Shown here: piece by piece, positions 22,318 to 34,715 of the stretch
How the letters are laid out: each line of letters opens with the position of its first letter
Numbering within the stretch: the first letter of the stretch is position 1
Origin: Thunnus maccoyii
Taxonomy: Eukaryota > Chordata > Actinopteri > Scombriformes > Scombridae
Reading direction: 5' to 3'
DNA: 64,000 bases
Assembly: GCF_910596095.1 (NCBI RefSeq)
Contig: NC_056550.1
Coordinates: 7,030,501-7,094,500, forward strand
The notes under the pieces: model-generated
What the model was told of the DNA's origin: nothing
What the model saw: only the letters and a program-made list of their open reading frames with translations
Databases searched by the model: none
Position numbers and translations under genes: made by a program

Positions 22318-25300
22318 GTGTGTATGTGGCGGCTGTCTGGTTACGTCTGTCAGAGTATGACTCACCCATAGCCTTAACAGCTCTGGTTCCAGCAGTGTGC
22401 CCGAGCTCCAGAGAGTGAATAAACACTTCCCTTCTCCTCTCTCCTCCAGCCAGGGTCAGCTGTGTGGCGGAAGAAAAAAATTAATTCTGTGAGCGAGTGA
22501 GAGTTTGATGCCAATATGATTTAGTTGATTTTCACTGTGTACTTTCACATATGCATTTACTGGAGTGAGAGACTGTGTGTGTGTGTGTGTGTGTGTGTGG
22601 TGCTCCTCTGACCTCAGCCTGGTAGAGCTGCACCAGAACAGGCTGGTCCGCATTTCTGCAGTAATAAAGCACCAAATCGGCCAGCAGAGGAAGACGATCC
22701 ATGCTGCCACTGCTCACTGAGACATCACTTTCCTTAGCCTGGGTCACAGGGAATACACTTATGAATTTACACATGAATGACACATGAATACAGCCTATAA
22801 ACTATGACAACTATTTATGAGATGTATGATGTGTGGTAATATTGAATTACAGCAGCAGCATTGTGTGTCCAAGGCAAATTTCCCTCTTGGACTATAAAGT
22901 CTTTCTCTTAATCTTATCTTAAAAAGTATTCACCAATTTCTCCACCATCAGTCTGCACCAGCCGTTTAGTATTTCACCCCCATAAAGTTGGTGGACTTGT
23001 GAGAGACACATTAAATGAAAGAACAGTCTAAATTGATGCAGCAGAGGCCTAGATTATACGACTTTTAGTCCCTATTTCGAATCAAGCTTTAAATATACTG
23101 GATCCTTCATTTCCCATAATGCAACTTGAAAGCCTCTTTTCACTCACTTGTCACTTGAGCTACTGTCTTGTCTTATTGTGTTGATGAACGGAACAGAGTG
23201 AGGCGGTGATACCAGTATGAAGGGTACCTGACAAAGGACGTCAGAGGACAGACTGAGCAGACTGAGGACGTTCCGCTCATACCAGGGATCCATCATGCCC
23301 AACATCTGGGCTATATCAGTTGTGCTGTCCTCCTGTACACTGTCGGTAGACTCCTGTCAGAATGAGGGAATAAAAGGTATTAATACCTCAATCAATTAAA
23401 TACATTAATAAAATTTCATGTCATTACAGTATGCTATTAGAATCTATGAAAACAATGCTGTGCATGGTAAGATATTACAGTATTATATGTAACACTATCT
23501 AATGATGATTTATAAAAGGTGTAACAGTAAGTTATAATGACTTTATTAAGAGTTAATACACCATTTACTAAACATTTATAATCCATTAATTAATAAACTT
23601 TTGGGTTGACCTCTGATCTTCTAGAAAAGTGCCCCACGTTTCTTAACAGCTTATTGAAACATGCAATGGACTTCTGTGAAAATCTTTGACCCTTATTATT
23701 AATGATTTATTAACATTACAACTGTAACTTTCTGATGGTTTATTAGAAAGTCAGACATCTGTTACTCTTTATTAATGACTATTAATGACTCACAAGCCAG
23801 AGTCACAACCTGGCAACTCAAAAGTAATTCATGGCTTATAACTTATCTATAAAGAATTAGTAAATGTTTTATCAACATTTAATTATAAATCTTATACAAC
23901 CTTTATAAAGGGTGTCTTATTAGAAAGTGGTAATTTATCTATGCAAGTATATATTTACATATACAAGTAAAAGACTGACCACAGCTTTAGTTGAACTTCC
24001 TGCCGGACCCTCGGTTGGTGTGTGTGCTCCTCCTGGGCTTCCTGTAGTTTTCCTTTTGGTGGGAACAAAGTAAAACTGCAGTTTGCATTGCTTGGTGAGT
24101 CGGGGACGTTTACTCTCTTTCTGCTGCAGGTCTTTGTATGCTCTGGCCAGCCTGCCAACCTCTTTGTCACCTCCAAACACCACCACTCGCAACAGGGTGA
24201 CCACCTCTGCCACATCACCCTCGTCGCAGCTTAGAATTGGCCTCCTGCGGATGCACACATGCTTCTGGGGGGAGAGAGGATCAAATGTAGATGCAGTGGG
24301 TGCCTGCAGAGGCCGAACCTGTCTGGACATGGACTTGTATTTGAGCTGTGGCCCAGTCCTTTGAAAGTCTTTGGCGTAATCATCATGGAAGCCCATGCTT
24401 TGGGCACGGCGGCAAATGTTAGGGCTGCGGGGAGCCTTGAAAAGTAAGGAGAAGCGCTCAACGCCTAAGAGGGACCTAGATTTCTTTTTGGGTTTCTTTC
24501 TAGGCTTTGGTTGGCTGTCCTGTCCTTCCGTTGTGTCCTCATGTCCCGTGTCCTCGCTGAAGTCGCTCTCTACACCGGATGAGCCAGACGGTGTAGAGAC
24601 CACAGACCAGCTGGAGGACAGAGAGTGGCCAGAGAGCACAGAGTCCCTTGAAGAAGAGGATGTGGTGGAGATGCGGTGGTTTTGAAAGTCGTGATCTGCT
24701 TTGTTTCCCTCCACCTCGTCTTCCTCATCCACACTGGTGTCAATAATATTATTATCATCATCCTCTTCCATTGTTGTTTTGAGGAAACAGTCTGGAGGTG
24801 AATCCAGGTCATACTCTCTTGCGAGGATGTCATTCAGAATATCTGGATGAACATAAAGAGCTTAATTAGAGCAGAAAGACATGAGGATGTACATCAGGTA
24901 GAAAAGATGATAGGAAAGAAATTTAAGTGGAAAAAAAAGTTTGAATGTATCTGTGTTGAGCTGTTCAAACTTGACTAATTACCAAAGTTGTCGTTTTCCC
25001 AGGAGCTTTTGTGACATTTGGGGAAGGGCAGCATGAAAGTCTCAACAGCTCCTAATGAGAGGAGGTGATGTGGAGGTTAAGGAAGCACTGCTGTTTGAGC
25101 TCAATCTTGAAAAACAGGTTTAGCAAACAAACTCTGTCCCAACAGGAAATAAGTTCTTTTCCTCATTACAACAGCCTGGACATGGGATTTAGAGTTTTAA
25201 GTTCAAAATCAACACTTCAGTCACTTATCTAGTTTGTCCTTGACATTTTATATTTGTATTTTCTCTCTTACCAGTGTCTGAGTGGCAGTCAGCAGAAGCA

Positions 25301-27452
25301 GGAACAGCAAGGCTTTCTCTGAGCCTCTCCATGCTGCGTTGTAGACCTTGTTTAGCTGTGCTGAGATCTGCTGTGGTGGCTGCCGTCTCCATGCTGTCAG
25401 TCATTACCTCCAGGAGCTGCTCCAGCTCTGCAGGCTGCTTTGCCTGGAGGAACAATGCAGGGTTTGTTTTAGGAAGAAATTAGGGAAGACGTTTGAGGAA
25501 GACACATTAAAAGAAAAAGAGGAATTGTACATCAACAAAGAGGCACAGTGTTGGTTGATTACCTCCAGGGCAATGCGGAGCGCATGCAGGTCATATTTGG
25601 TGCCCAGCGCAGCCTGAAAGCCGTGCAGGATGAGGGTGACGGTGACGTCTCTGTTTGACTGCTGGGTGCTACTCAGCTGCTCAGAGACAGACTGGACCTC
25701 TGGAGGGACGTCCTCATCTGGGCTCAATAAAAGCACCGTCCTAGTGGAAGACACATACACCCACATCACTGGTAAAAATAACAGAAAGTTTTTCAAGCGT
25801 GTGTACATCCTGATATCTATATGTCTAGATCTAGTATGTCACCACTTAATGTTGAAATTAGACTGTATGTCAATCTGGAAGCAGAAACACAAGTTTGTTT
25901 AATGTTTTCTATTTACCTTTTTACTGGGAGCTGCACAATTATTTGTTTATTACGATAAAAACAGAATTGGAGATGAGAAAAAAATTGATCAGGATAAATA
26001 TTTTTTTCTCAGTGAAGGAAGGAACTTACAAAGTTTTAGAGCTGGGAATCTCTGGGGGAAACCCCTGCTCAGTCCTCACCAGTCTTTGAAAGGAAATACC
26101 TAGAGCAAAAGTAGAGAGATAGCTTAGTATATCTGTGCGGGTAAACATCGCCCCCATATGGACACAGTGATACATGAACAGTGTATAAACTACTTGAGCA
26201 ACAACAAAACCTCCCTTTGTTGAAGGAAAGCGGTGAGGTGGCATTCAGCCTTTTTTCAGTGCTACCTGGTGCTCTGAGCTCCTGATGGATGATATTCAGC
26301 AGGCGTTTACTGGCAGAGCAGCATGGATCAGGCCAGGACAGGAAACCATGGAACAACAGGTAGGCCTCCTGCAGCACATTGCAGTCTGGAGCCACATAAG
26401 GAGCCTGCAAGAGTCAGAGAAGAAACAACTGACTTCCAAAATGAAACACATTTTATTGCGCAATTAATATCGAGAACTTCTCCCCAAAACTGAAAAAAAA
26501 AAGAGTCTGTGCTCGTTCCTCTACTGATGATAAATGACACCCACTCACTTTTAGGAGGGTTGAAGAGAACAGGAGAGTCAGAGGCACCACCAGTTCATAC
26601 TGGCACTTTTCTAGCACCTGTAAAAGATAAGAAAATGAATCCTGAACTGAAACACAATTTCATTCCTCATATTGTATGGAAAATTATGTTGATCTTTCAG
26701 CTCTTTACCTCCTTTGTTTTCCTCAGAATTTTCTGCAGGAGGATGAGGAAGTTGTGGGGATCTCTCTTCACCAGTTCCTCTAAGCACCAGCGGTTTATAC
26801 ACAGCCCAGCTAGTCAGAGAGACAAAACAAACAACCTGCTTATTTCTCCTTTTAGGTTTCATTCTGATGAAAGGCAGTAAACACATTTGTAAAATACACA
26901 TTAAAAGTTTCAGAAAAGTATTCAGTCAAGATGCTTATTGGCAGCCATAGGATTACGTCACTCTCTCTTGTTGCGTAAGTTCTAAATGAAGCTGTTTCAG
27001 TAAATATTTCGAAACTGATCTTACATATAAACCAACATGATACTGTCTCATGCCGTCTGTCACTCTGTCACTCCTTCATTCTGTGTGTCACTACTTTCAA
27101 TTCCCATTTGACTCTATAAGATGAACAATATGTTCCCAAACAGTTTGCTAGTTGTGTGTTTTTATGATTAAATAGTTTACATTAAACAGGTTATATTCTG
27201 TTTTGATATTATATTGTTATGTGATGTAGCTTATATTCTGTCCTTTGACAGACTAAGAGGACCCAGTTTATGTTATCTGAATCCATATTTTGAGTATGGT
27301 TTTTGTGTTACAGTTAAAAGCAAGTCTGGTGATTGGGTCTTACCATTCCAGAGTTGTTTGTCAGGGGTGTCAAGACCGAGGTCACACAGGCAGCGTTCAA
27401 GAACATGCTGGATACGATCCTCTGTGCATGAGGTCTGCTCCATCTTCTGCAT
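20437..27452 (-). CDS. pik3r5: Phosphoinositide 3-kinase regulatory subunit 5 (p101)
   Basis: p101 is the adaptor of p110-gamma that makes the kinase responsive to G-beta-gamma from chemoattractant receptors. Coding exons on the minus strand: 27344-27452, 26709-26809, 26549-26617, 26266-26404, 26030-26099, 25563-25740, 25272-25443, 24983-25051, 23980-24842, 23228-23353, 22613-22738, 22366-22459, 22151-22227, 21943-22036, 21738-21820, 21513-21631, 20437-20581. All junctions are GT/AG and in frame, giving 877 residues (human 880). Matches to human p101 include [15 protein letters not shown] (about 8-22), the p110-gamma-binding N-terminal part, an acidic Ser-rich linker (about 303-480), DPWYERN, the G-beta-gamma-binding C-terminal part with [13 protein letters not shown] and [14 protein letters not shown], and the C-terminal SLLCLPI. 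The start at 27452 follows an acceptor at 27459, which implies a noncoding exon upstream. Confidence 0.95.
20683..21440. mobile_element. Interspersed repeat with a nested insertion
   Basis: The left part (aaccaagtacatttattcaa..., then ctgtgcttaagtacaatt) and the right part (...ggtattggtacttttaat, ending aaatacctcttccaccactg) are the two ends of a repeat very common in teleosts. They are separated by a second element at 20929-21219. It lies in the last pik3r5 intron (20582-21512). Confidence 0.75.
20929..21219. mobile_element. hAT-like non-autonomous element nested in another repeat
   Basis: It starts cagtggctcccaaccttttt and ends gattgggaatcattgca, an imperfect terminal inverted repeat of the hAT type (cagtggttcccaacc). 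Its internal text (gcttatgacccctcac) is typical of fish copies. Confidence 0.7.
22269..22315. repeat. (TG)n microsatellite in a 138-bp pik3r5 intron
   Basis: About 23 TG units on the plus strand, hence CA repeats in the pik3r5 transcript, between exons 22366-22459 and 22151-22227. Confidence 0.95.
22574..22599. repeat. (TG)13 next to the pik3r5 exon 11 donor
   Basis: Read on the transcript strand this is (CA)13, starting about 13 nt after the end of exon 11 at 22613. Confidence 0.95.
22980..23130. repeat. Dispersed repeat, copy 1 (pik3r5 intron)
   Basis: It shares cataaagttgg.ggac.tgtgag, gatgcagcagaggcc and ctggatcct.ca.ttccca.aatgcaact with a second copy at 44617-44747 in the ntn1 intron. 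Both run in the same direction. Confidence 0.75.
23980..24842 (-). CDS. pik3r5: pik3r5 large central exon
   Basis: This 863-nt exon holds nearly a third of p101 (about residues 303-590). It begins [19 protein letters not shown], runs through an acidic stretch ([15 protein letters not shown]), a serine-rich part and a basic cluster ([11 protein letters not shown]). It ends with the conserved fold [39 protein letters not shown] and [11 protein letters not shown]. The donor is gtcagt, slightly off consensus. Confidence 0.94.
27344..27452 (-). CDS. pik3r5: pik3r5 first coding exon
   Basis: [20 protein letters not shown] and [16 protein letters not shown] match the human p101 N-terminus ([20 protein letters not shown]). 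The acceptor ctgcag ends at 27459, six bases before this ATG, so the upstream in-frame ATG at 27470 would be intronic. Confidence 0.88.
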
Positions 27453-27458
27453 CGTCTT

Positions 27459-30292
27459 CTGCAGGGGCATCACAACATCGATGGAAAAATACAGATGATA
27501 AACCGACAGGAAGGCCAAAAATAGAAGAAGAATTACACACTATTATTGTGTTCCGGTAAAACAATATATTATCTGTCCTCAGTAGTCCAAACTTCCTGTT
27601 AGTGCTGTTGCCAACACGTTATATTCATTATTCTTCCTTTTCAGAGAATTAAACGCAGTCAAGAGTAAAAGGCTCACTCGCACAAACTCAGATGCAAATA
27701 CAAATGTCCACAGCAACAGTGTTAGTGCACAGCATAAAGACTGCCACTTCCTACCAAGACCAGTGACTCACAGACTGCATGAGTGGACCGGAGATGAGCT
27801 GGTCGAAAAAAGCAACCGCAACTTCTACTTTTTCATTCAAAAAATCAGCTGCTGACTCCAGATTTGGTATGACTCAAGCCTGGCATGGAAATGAATCTTA
27901 CAGAAGGACAACTTCCTATTTGATCCTTTTTAGTTTTATTAGTATGTAAGTGTTTTAGAGTAATGAATGTAAATGACACTCAAGGTACAAAACCCAATCA
28001 AGTAGCGAAAACAGATTTTAGTGCAGATTTTCTGGAATTAGGATCACATAATACCTGTGGTTAGGGTGCACACACATTTGACGGACAAACAACTAAAACC
28101 ACACTGACCACACAATGAAATGGACATTTTTAGAAACAAAAACATTTCATTGGGGTAATTAAAGGCTTAAAACAGTAAGCACATTTTTCCAAGACAGGGC
28201 CTGCTCCAGTGTCTTTTGTCATTAATTTCAATAACTTTAAACTCATGCTCAGACTGCCATGATATATCCTTCTCAATTATAATATTGCTCCTGGGACTCC
28301 TCACTGTATTTGGCCTCCGGGATGTTGCATACGGAAGCTATAATTGTCCCCAGCTGTGGCAGATGTGTCACTGTGACCAGTGATGAATGTATGAAGTGGC
28401 ACGACTGGAAAACTGGGGTCATCTGTGCCCATCAAAACAGGAAAGGGCCTTCCTGGAACCATTAATGCAACATAAATTAAAACTGATCCTTTCACAGATT
28501 TCTTTAGACAGGACAGGGGAAGAAACTGAAGAAACTGCAGCTACTCTAGTTAAAATATACTGCAAATTGAATAAAGAGTGTGCACAGTATTATGATAGAG
28601 CAGTGGTTTGTTTCGGATATAACCTCACAGCCATATCAGATGAACTCAAGTACTCCAACACCATCACACATGTTCAAATGTGTTCATTGCTAATTGAGCT
28701 AATTTTAAATTGGATGTTATTTAGCACTATGAATTATATGACCGTGGATATTGTTACAGTATTTTTTTCATGCAATTGAATTGAACTGTGGCTGACTGAT
28801 AGATGTTTCAACTATTTATCCATTATTTTTTAGCTAACCACTTCAACCATTTATCCACTTAAATCTAACCATTTTGAATCATTTATCCATTATCTTAGCT
28901 AACCATTTCAACCACTCATCCATTACTTTAGTTAAACATTTGAACCATTTATCCATTATCTTAGTTAAACATTTCAACCATTTATCCTTTATCTTGGCTA
29001 ACCATTTCAACCATTTATTCATTGCTGTTAGCTAACCATTTCAACCATTTATCCATTATCTTAGCTAAATATTTCAGCCTTTTATCCATTACCTTTAGCT
29101 AACCACCTCAACCATTTATCCATTATCTTAGCTGACCATTTCAACCATTTATCCATTATCATAGCTAAACAATTCAACCATTTATCCATTACCTTTAGTT
29201 AAATATTTCAGCCTTTTATCCATTACCTTTAGCTAACATTTAAACCTTTTATCCATTATTTAGCTATTTCAACTATTTACTCATCACTTTTAGCTAGTTA
29301 TTTCAACTGTTTACCACTTAGCTATCTATTTCAACCATTTGCTTTCAGCTATTTCAGCCACTTTCAGCTGGCTTTCTAACTGGCTATAGGTGATGATATT
29401 TAACCAAGATTGTTGTATTAGTCTAATAGTCGATAAAGTTTGAACTCCCTACCTGTAAAACAAAAAATGACAACATATGTACAGTATATTAAACAATGAA
29501 GACAAGCATGAGGTCTGTATCTTATTGTGGCAGGGCAACACAGACAGTAGCTCTGTGCTTTGCAGTACCTGGCATATCTAGCTTCAACAAGCAAGCCTGT
29601 CAATTGTCTACTGAGGAAGCAGGTGTTTGCTCCATTGTATACAGTCAGGCTGTATTGTCCAACCCTGCCAATGCAGACTGTTAATGCCACAATGTTACAA
29701 TACTGATCTCTGCAGGGACTTGTTGAAACATTAAGATTATTTTAAAGTAAGTGCTGCTTCAATTGCACATGTTAAAGAGGAGCAAAGAAGGAAAGACAAG
29801 GAAGGGGAATTAGAGGTGACATAGGCATGATGCTCAAAGTGGATGACATGCGGCTTCCCAAATGACTTTAAAGAGACCTTGGTCATACTCATTACCTTTG
29901 CTTTCAATTAAGCAAAAATGATACAACTGAGACTCTTTTCAATTCCTCAATAATCATTTAATACTTCACCAAACATGCTGTATGTTGTGTCAATAGTAAG
30001 TGCACTGACAACAGCTTTCAGCAGCTTTTAAAAGAAGGGGAACAGGAAATCTGCAGTGGTTGAAAAACACTTTGCAGTAACCGTATATCTGATGGAAGTG
30101 GTGAAACAGAGTCTTGTTCCTACTACAGAGATAATATATGAAATGGTAAAATATATGAAATGGCCTTTCTGTTTAACTTATAACAGGCTTTAGACATATA
30201 ATACAGATGCATGGAACATACTGTAAATGAGTAGAAATATACAACAGAGGCAAAATAAAGAATTGATCAGCAGAGAGAGATATAAATCTTAC
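27459..30292. other. pik3r5 upstream intron or flank
   Basis: If the noncoding exon near 30.3 kb is real, this is the first pik3r5 intron. It holds a 0.6-kb minisatellite (28.8-29.4 kb). A 130-codon plus-strand open frame at 28387-28779 has no recognisable similarity. Nothing else seen. Confidence 0.5.
28795..29400. repeat. Degenerate minisatellite, unit about 33-36 bp
   Basis: There are about 16 diverged copies of a unit built from ttagctaaccatttcaacc followed by atttatccattatc. The same unit occurs in reverse complement at 46780-46985. Confidence 0.92.
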
Positions 30293-30490
30293 CTATAGTT
30301 GCAGTTATCAGTATCCTAGATCATCTCATATCAACCGCAGCGGAGGCACACCAGCAAGGGGAAACAATACAAAGACCACATCCTCCTGTGTTGGTGTTTT
30401 TCAAAAATAGACCCTCTAACTGCAGAGTCAAGAGAGCATGTGCTGCAAAACAGGAACTGAATGAGTCTTTATGCTGAGGTGCATGACATA
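30293..30490 (-). promoter_or_regulatory. pik3r5: Possible pik3r5 noncoding first exon and promoter
   Basis: A consensus donor (ctatag|gtaaga) ends at 30293 on the minus strand. An A/T-rich TATA-like stretch (aaataaaag) lies near 30520-30530 and an ETS-type ggaa (caggaactg) at about 30452. A noncoding exon is expected because the first coding exon begins with an acceptor. The 5' limit is approximate. Confidence 0.3.
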
Positions 30491-30539
30491 AGACATTCTA
30501 CTGATGTTGTAGGAGGAGTCTTTTATTTTACGAACCTCA

Positions 30540-32000
30540 TTTGACACATTAGAGCTTGTTAGAACAATATGGCTTGTCTGGATTTGATAGTGCAGTGCAG
30601 AGAAATACTGAACTTAAGACGGAAATGATAAGCTACTTTTGCTCTGTTGAAATCGTTTGTTTCATCATTTTTCTTTCAAGATCATTTGAAAAAAAATATT
30701 GACCAATGACCTGAAGCAAAATATAACATACTAAATGTTTTTTGTATCCTAGGTGATACTGAAATGCTTTAGGGGTGTCAGAGTTTCAGTGGGAAACATT
30801 TATAGGGCAGTTAACTCTATTACTGCTGTCATGCAACTTTGTACCCACATGTTGAATTCAACATTCTGCTTTCATGGAAAACAACACTGATGCTGAAGGA
30901 AATGCTGATATTTTGGCAGGTTTAACTTTTTTAAAGAGATTTTATTTTTTAAAAATTGTTTTTTGGGACTAATAAGTTTATATTGATCAAATGTCAGTAT
31001 CCTCAGGGATGCTTTTTTCCACAAAAAAGTTCAATTGCCTTGTTAAAAATTCTTATAATCACATTTCCTCCTTCTTCCTCATTGGAAAATACAGAATCTA
31101 TGTATTATTCATTTCAAAAGCTTAGTCTGCTACTTCACTGAAAAGCCCATTTTCAGTGTACATACACATGGAGGTTGCACATTGGACCATGATTGGCCCT
31201 CTAGTGTCAAACTCTGCACATATATCATACACTCTGCATGATGAAGTACAAACATCCAAGTTAAGCAAAACACATTTTGAGTGGAGAGGGGTGATTACGG
31301 TTGTTGCTAACACTACTTAATTTCACACACTTTTCAAATCGATCGTCTGGGAAAAAACAACGCTTTAATCTGATTAACTATGTTTTCCTATGTTTCTGAG
31401 TTCTTCCAAATGAAAGGGTTGAAATAGTGTTTAGTGTATGCATCTGTTTGAGCAGAAGGACAATGTGCTCATCAGGAAATACATTTACTTCCTCCTGCAA
31501 ATGCTGCACAATTACACACACAAAATTATTTTTTAAACAATTGTTGTAGGCCAGTTACTTGCAACCACCCTGGATATTTCCTCTTTGAGGTTACAAGACA
31601 GCAGTTGATTTCCTTTAAACACATCAGCTGATCATAAAGATATGGCTTGATGAATTATGCAAAAACCTGCAGTCAGTTGGGCAATTGATCATTATAATTT
31701 CTTTTTTATAACTCATCAGTGACACCAAATAATCTGCTGCATTTTACTATAAATAAATTTGTTGCTCTAGCTTTTTTGTATCTTCTAATCACAATGCATG
31801 CGCAACCCAGTGCATTTTTAACATGTAGTGCCAATAATCTACCGGAAGATGTCGCTACTCTCTCTCCCTCCGCAAAGACACCCAAAAGGCTCCATCTCCT
31901 CTCCTTTGAATGAGCGGACCCCCTTTTTTCTATTATAACAGAGAGGGAATGGGACAGACAGAGATAGAGGTGGGCAGAGGTGTGACTGAGTGGACAGACA
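30540..32000. other. Spacer between pik3r5 and ntn1 (divergent 5' flanks)
   Basis: This is AT-rich sequence between two divergently transcribed genes. I see no further gene. The last 150 bp before 32.0 kb are richer in CT and GA runs (ctctctccctccgcaaag). Confidence 0.5.
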
Positions 32001-32099
32001 GAGGCAGGGAGACTCAGAGCCAGCTGGGCATTTGCCATATTTTTTATTTTTATTTGGGAATTTCAAATAGGGGGGAGAAAAGCTGAACCATAGCAGTAG

Positions 32100-32213
32100 T
32101 TTTTCGTGCGTAAACGGGATAGATTGTTCTCCAAATTCTTAGGAGTTCTGCTACACTTTCAGACTGAGGAGTTTATTTCGAGGTAGTGTCCTGGGTGGAG
32201 TTTTCTTTGCCTC
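32100..32213 (+). other. ntn1: Probable ntn1 noncoding 5' exon
   Basis: A donor (gcctc|gtaaga) at 32213/32214 pairs with a strong pyrimidine-rich acceptor (cttcattacatttcag) ending at 32402. This gives a 189-bp intron within the 5'UTR, 30 bases before the ATG. The exon start shown is arbitrary. Confidence 0.55.
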
Positions 32214-32432
32214 GTAAGAATTGTTCACACACATTTAGTAGCTATGTTACACGCTTCACTAGTGCGTCCAAGTTTTCCATCTCTCTCTCTGAGCATAATT
32301 TAAGTGTGTTATTGTTTTGTGCTTGTCTTTAATATTGCCAGTAATAATACGTTTTATTAATTCTGATTATTTTAATCGTCTTTTGTCTTCATTACATTTC
32401 AGCGCAAGAGTCACTGCGGTGCACGGATTACA

Positions 32433-33447
32433 ATGCAAAGGATTTTGGAGGTTTGGGTCACCTTGGTGACAGTTTCTGCGCTGACCGAGGGGGTCTTTGG
32501 AGGATACGGGCTGAGCATGTTTGCTGCACAGTCCTCCCCTCCAGACCCGTGCTATGATGAGAACGGGAACCCTCGGAGATGCATCCCCGACTTCGTGAAC
32601 TCAGCCTTTGGTAAGGACGTGCGCGTATCCAGCACCTGCGGCACCCCGGCCGCCAGGTACTGTGTGGTGACCGAGAAGGGAGAGGAGAGGACGAGGGACT
32701 GTCACACATGTGACGCCGGGGATCCCAAGAAGTCCCATCCACCTGCGTATTTAACAGACCTCAACAACCCTCACAACCTCACCTGCTGGCAGTCTGAAAA
32801 CTACGTGCAGTATCCGCAGAACGTCACCCTCACCTTGACGCTGGGTAAAAAGTTTGAGGTCACCTATGTGAGCCTGCAGTTTTGCTCACCTAGACCTGAG
32901 TCCATGGCAATCTACAAGTCCATGGACTATGGCAAATCCTGGGTGCCGTTTCAGTTTTATTCCACTCAGTGCAAGAAAATGTACAACAGGCAGAATAAGG
33001 CGACAATTACCAAGCAGAACGAGCAAGAAGCCATCTGCACGGACTCCCACACAGACATGCACCCTTTGACAGGTGGGCTCATCGCCTTCAGCACGTTGGA
33101 CGGCAGACCGTCGGCGCACGACTTCGACAACTCCCCGGTGCTGCAGGACTGGGTGACGGCCACCGACATCAAGGTGATCTTCAGCCGGCTTCACACTTTC
33201 GGAGACGAGAACGAGGACGACTCGGAGCTGGCCCGCGACTCCTACTTTTACGCCGTGTCGGACCTGCAGGTCGGAGGACGGTGCAAGTGCAACGGACACG
33301 CTTCAAAGTGTGTAAAGGACAGAGAGGGGAATCTGGTTTGTGAGTGCAAACACAACACGGCGGGACCGGAGTGTGACAGGTGCAAACCTTTCCACTATGA
33401 CCGACCCTGGCAGCGCGCCACGGCCAGAGAAGCCAACGAGTGCGTCG
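32433..33447 (+). CDS. ntn1: Netrin-1, first coding exon (laminin-N and first LE domain)
   Basis: Netrin-1 is a secreted laminin-related guidance cue that acts through DCC, neogenin and UNC5 receptors. The exon encodes 338 residues and ends in phase 1 at a gtaagg donor. Residues 1 to about 23 are a signal peptide ([20 protein letters not shown]). About 45-283 form the laminin N-terminal domain ([59 protein letters not shown]), and the first LE domain starts at residue 284 ([10 protein letters not shown]...). Similarity to human NTN1 is near-identical over long stretches. The exon has a high CpG density. The ATG has A at -3. Teleosts often keep ntn1a and ntn1b; I cannot tell which this is. Confidence 0.97.
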
Positions 33448-34715
33448 GTAAGGCATCCCCTCTTTTGTCGTTTAACTGTGGAATAATTTTAGCATTTGAA
33501 ATAAGTCTTTACTAATTATAATATTCGATTAATTTAATAGATGCTGTTAAAAGAAGTCATTTTTGCTGATCATATTTGTCCTGCCGTTACGCGCAAAAAT
33601 TACGCACCAGCCAGTTGTTGATTCTCCCACGTGAATTTTATATTTACATATTTTTCTCACTGGGAATGAAACACAGAATTAAGTCTCCTCTGAATAGATA
33701 TATTTCTTTAATTTTCAAATGTCTTTGGTCCAAAGAAATGTTTGTGCCGTAACCACAGGCCGAGATTAATAGGTGGTGACCTTAAATTAGAGTATAATTA
33801 AATTGATTGTGGTTAAATAAAACCTCAGAGAGAGGAAGGCCTCGTATGTCAAGCGCGAGCTGAAATCTCATCACCTGAATGACAAAAATAAACATCCTGA
33901 TTTTTAAATTCAAACAAGGGTTTAATTATATTTTAGGTTTATATTATACTATAAGGTATTTGATTGAATTACTTCTTAAATTAATCAATCTTTGTCAATC
34001 TCTGCTGGTAATATTAGAATTTTTGTAATTCCAAAACAAAGTAAACTTGTGTTGAAACAAGCACAGAAAACATATGACTGGCAAAAAATATAACAACATT
34101 AATTTGAATTTAGGCCTAAAAATTGCAAATAGTTTAAATAAATTGTTATATATTATCTTTATCATAATGGCACCAAAAAGATATTAAACTAAATACACAA
34201 AATCTTTTAAACAATGTACTTTATAGCGTCATATTTCCTGCCTGCTTAGAAAAATAAGAAATTTTAAGTGTTATTTCCCAAGCTGCTGACTGTATAATTC
34301 GCTCAATAACAACACTGTATGCACTTTGTAGACCCCAGATTTTTATCAACATCCTGACTAAATTCCCGAATAGAAAAAAAGGGCAGGAAGTCATTTCAAC
34401 AAACAAGTGCGCCTGTCCGAATGCGTAATTGCGTTTTGACCGGTGTTTCCGACTGTAGTAGCGGTTTAATAGGAAGGAAACGTTGCAGCTGGAGAGATAG
34501 ACTGCTGGGGCGTGTTGTGTTTCCATAAGCAGGTGCTATTACAGATTGGATGGGTGATTAAGGCGGTTTTATTGACATTTTTGGCACGTAGAGTATAAAC
34601 TGCCACTTTAGAGCCTTTCAGGGAGGAGGACAAAGCGCGAGGTAATTTGAAGCCAGATCCAAGTTTTTATTCGGAGCGAGTGTATTAGCTGTGATGCTTA
34701 TTTTCAACACAGCAA

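Noticed and set aside
27453-27470. Upstream ATG (MPLQKT) as the pik3r5 start
   Set aside because: An acceptor at 27459 lies between it and the coding frame, and human p101 begins at the position matching 27452.
28387-28779. 130-codon plus-strand frame upstream of pik3r5
   Set aside because: AT-rich, no family similarity, no splice or promoter context; long frames of this size occur by chance here.
28795-29400. CRISPR-like array
   Set aside because: The units run tandemly with no unique spacers, diverge from one another, and the genome is a vertebrate; it is a minisatellite.
32886-33299. 137-codon minus-strand frame in ntn1 exon 1
   Set aside because: It mirrors the GC-rich netrin coding exon; no independent support.
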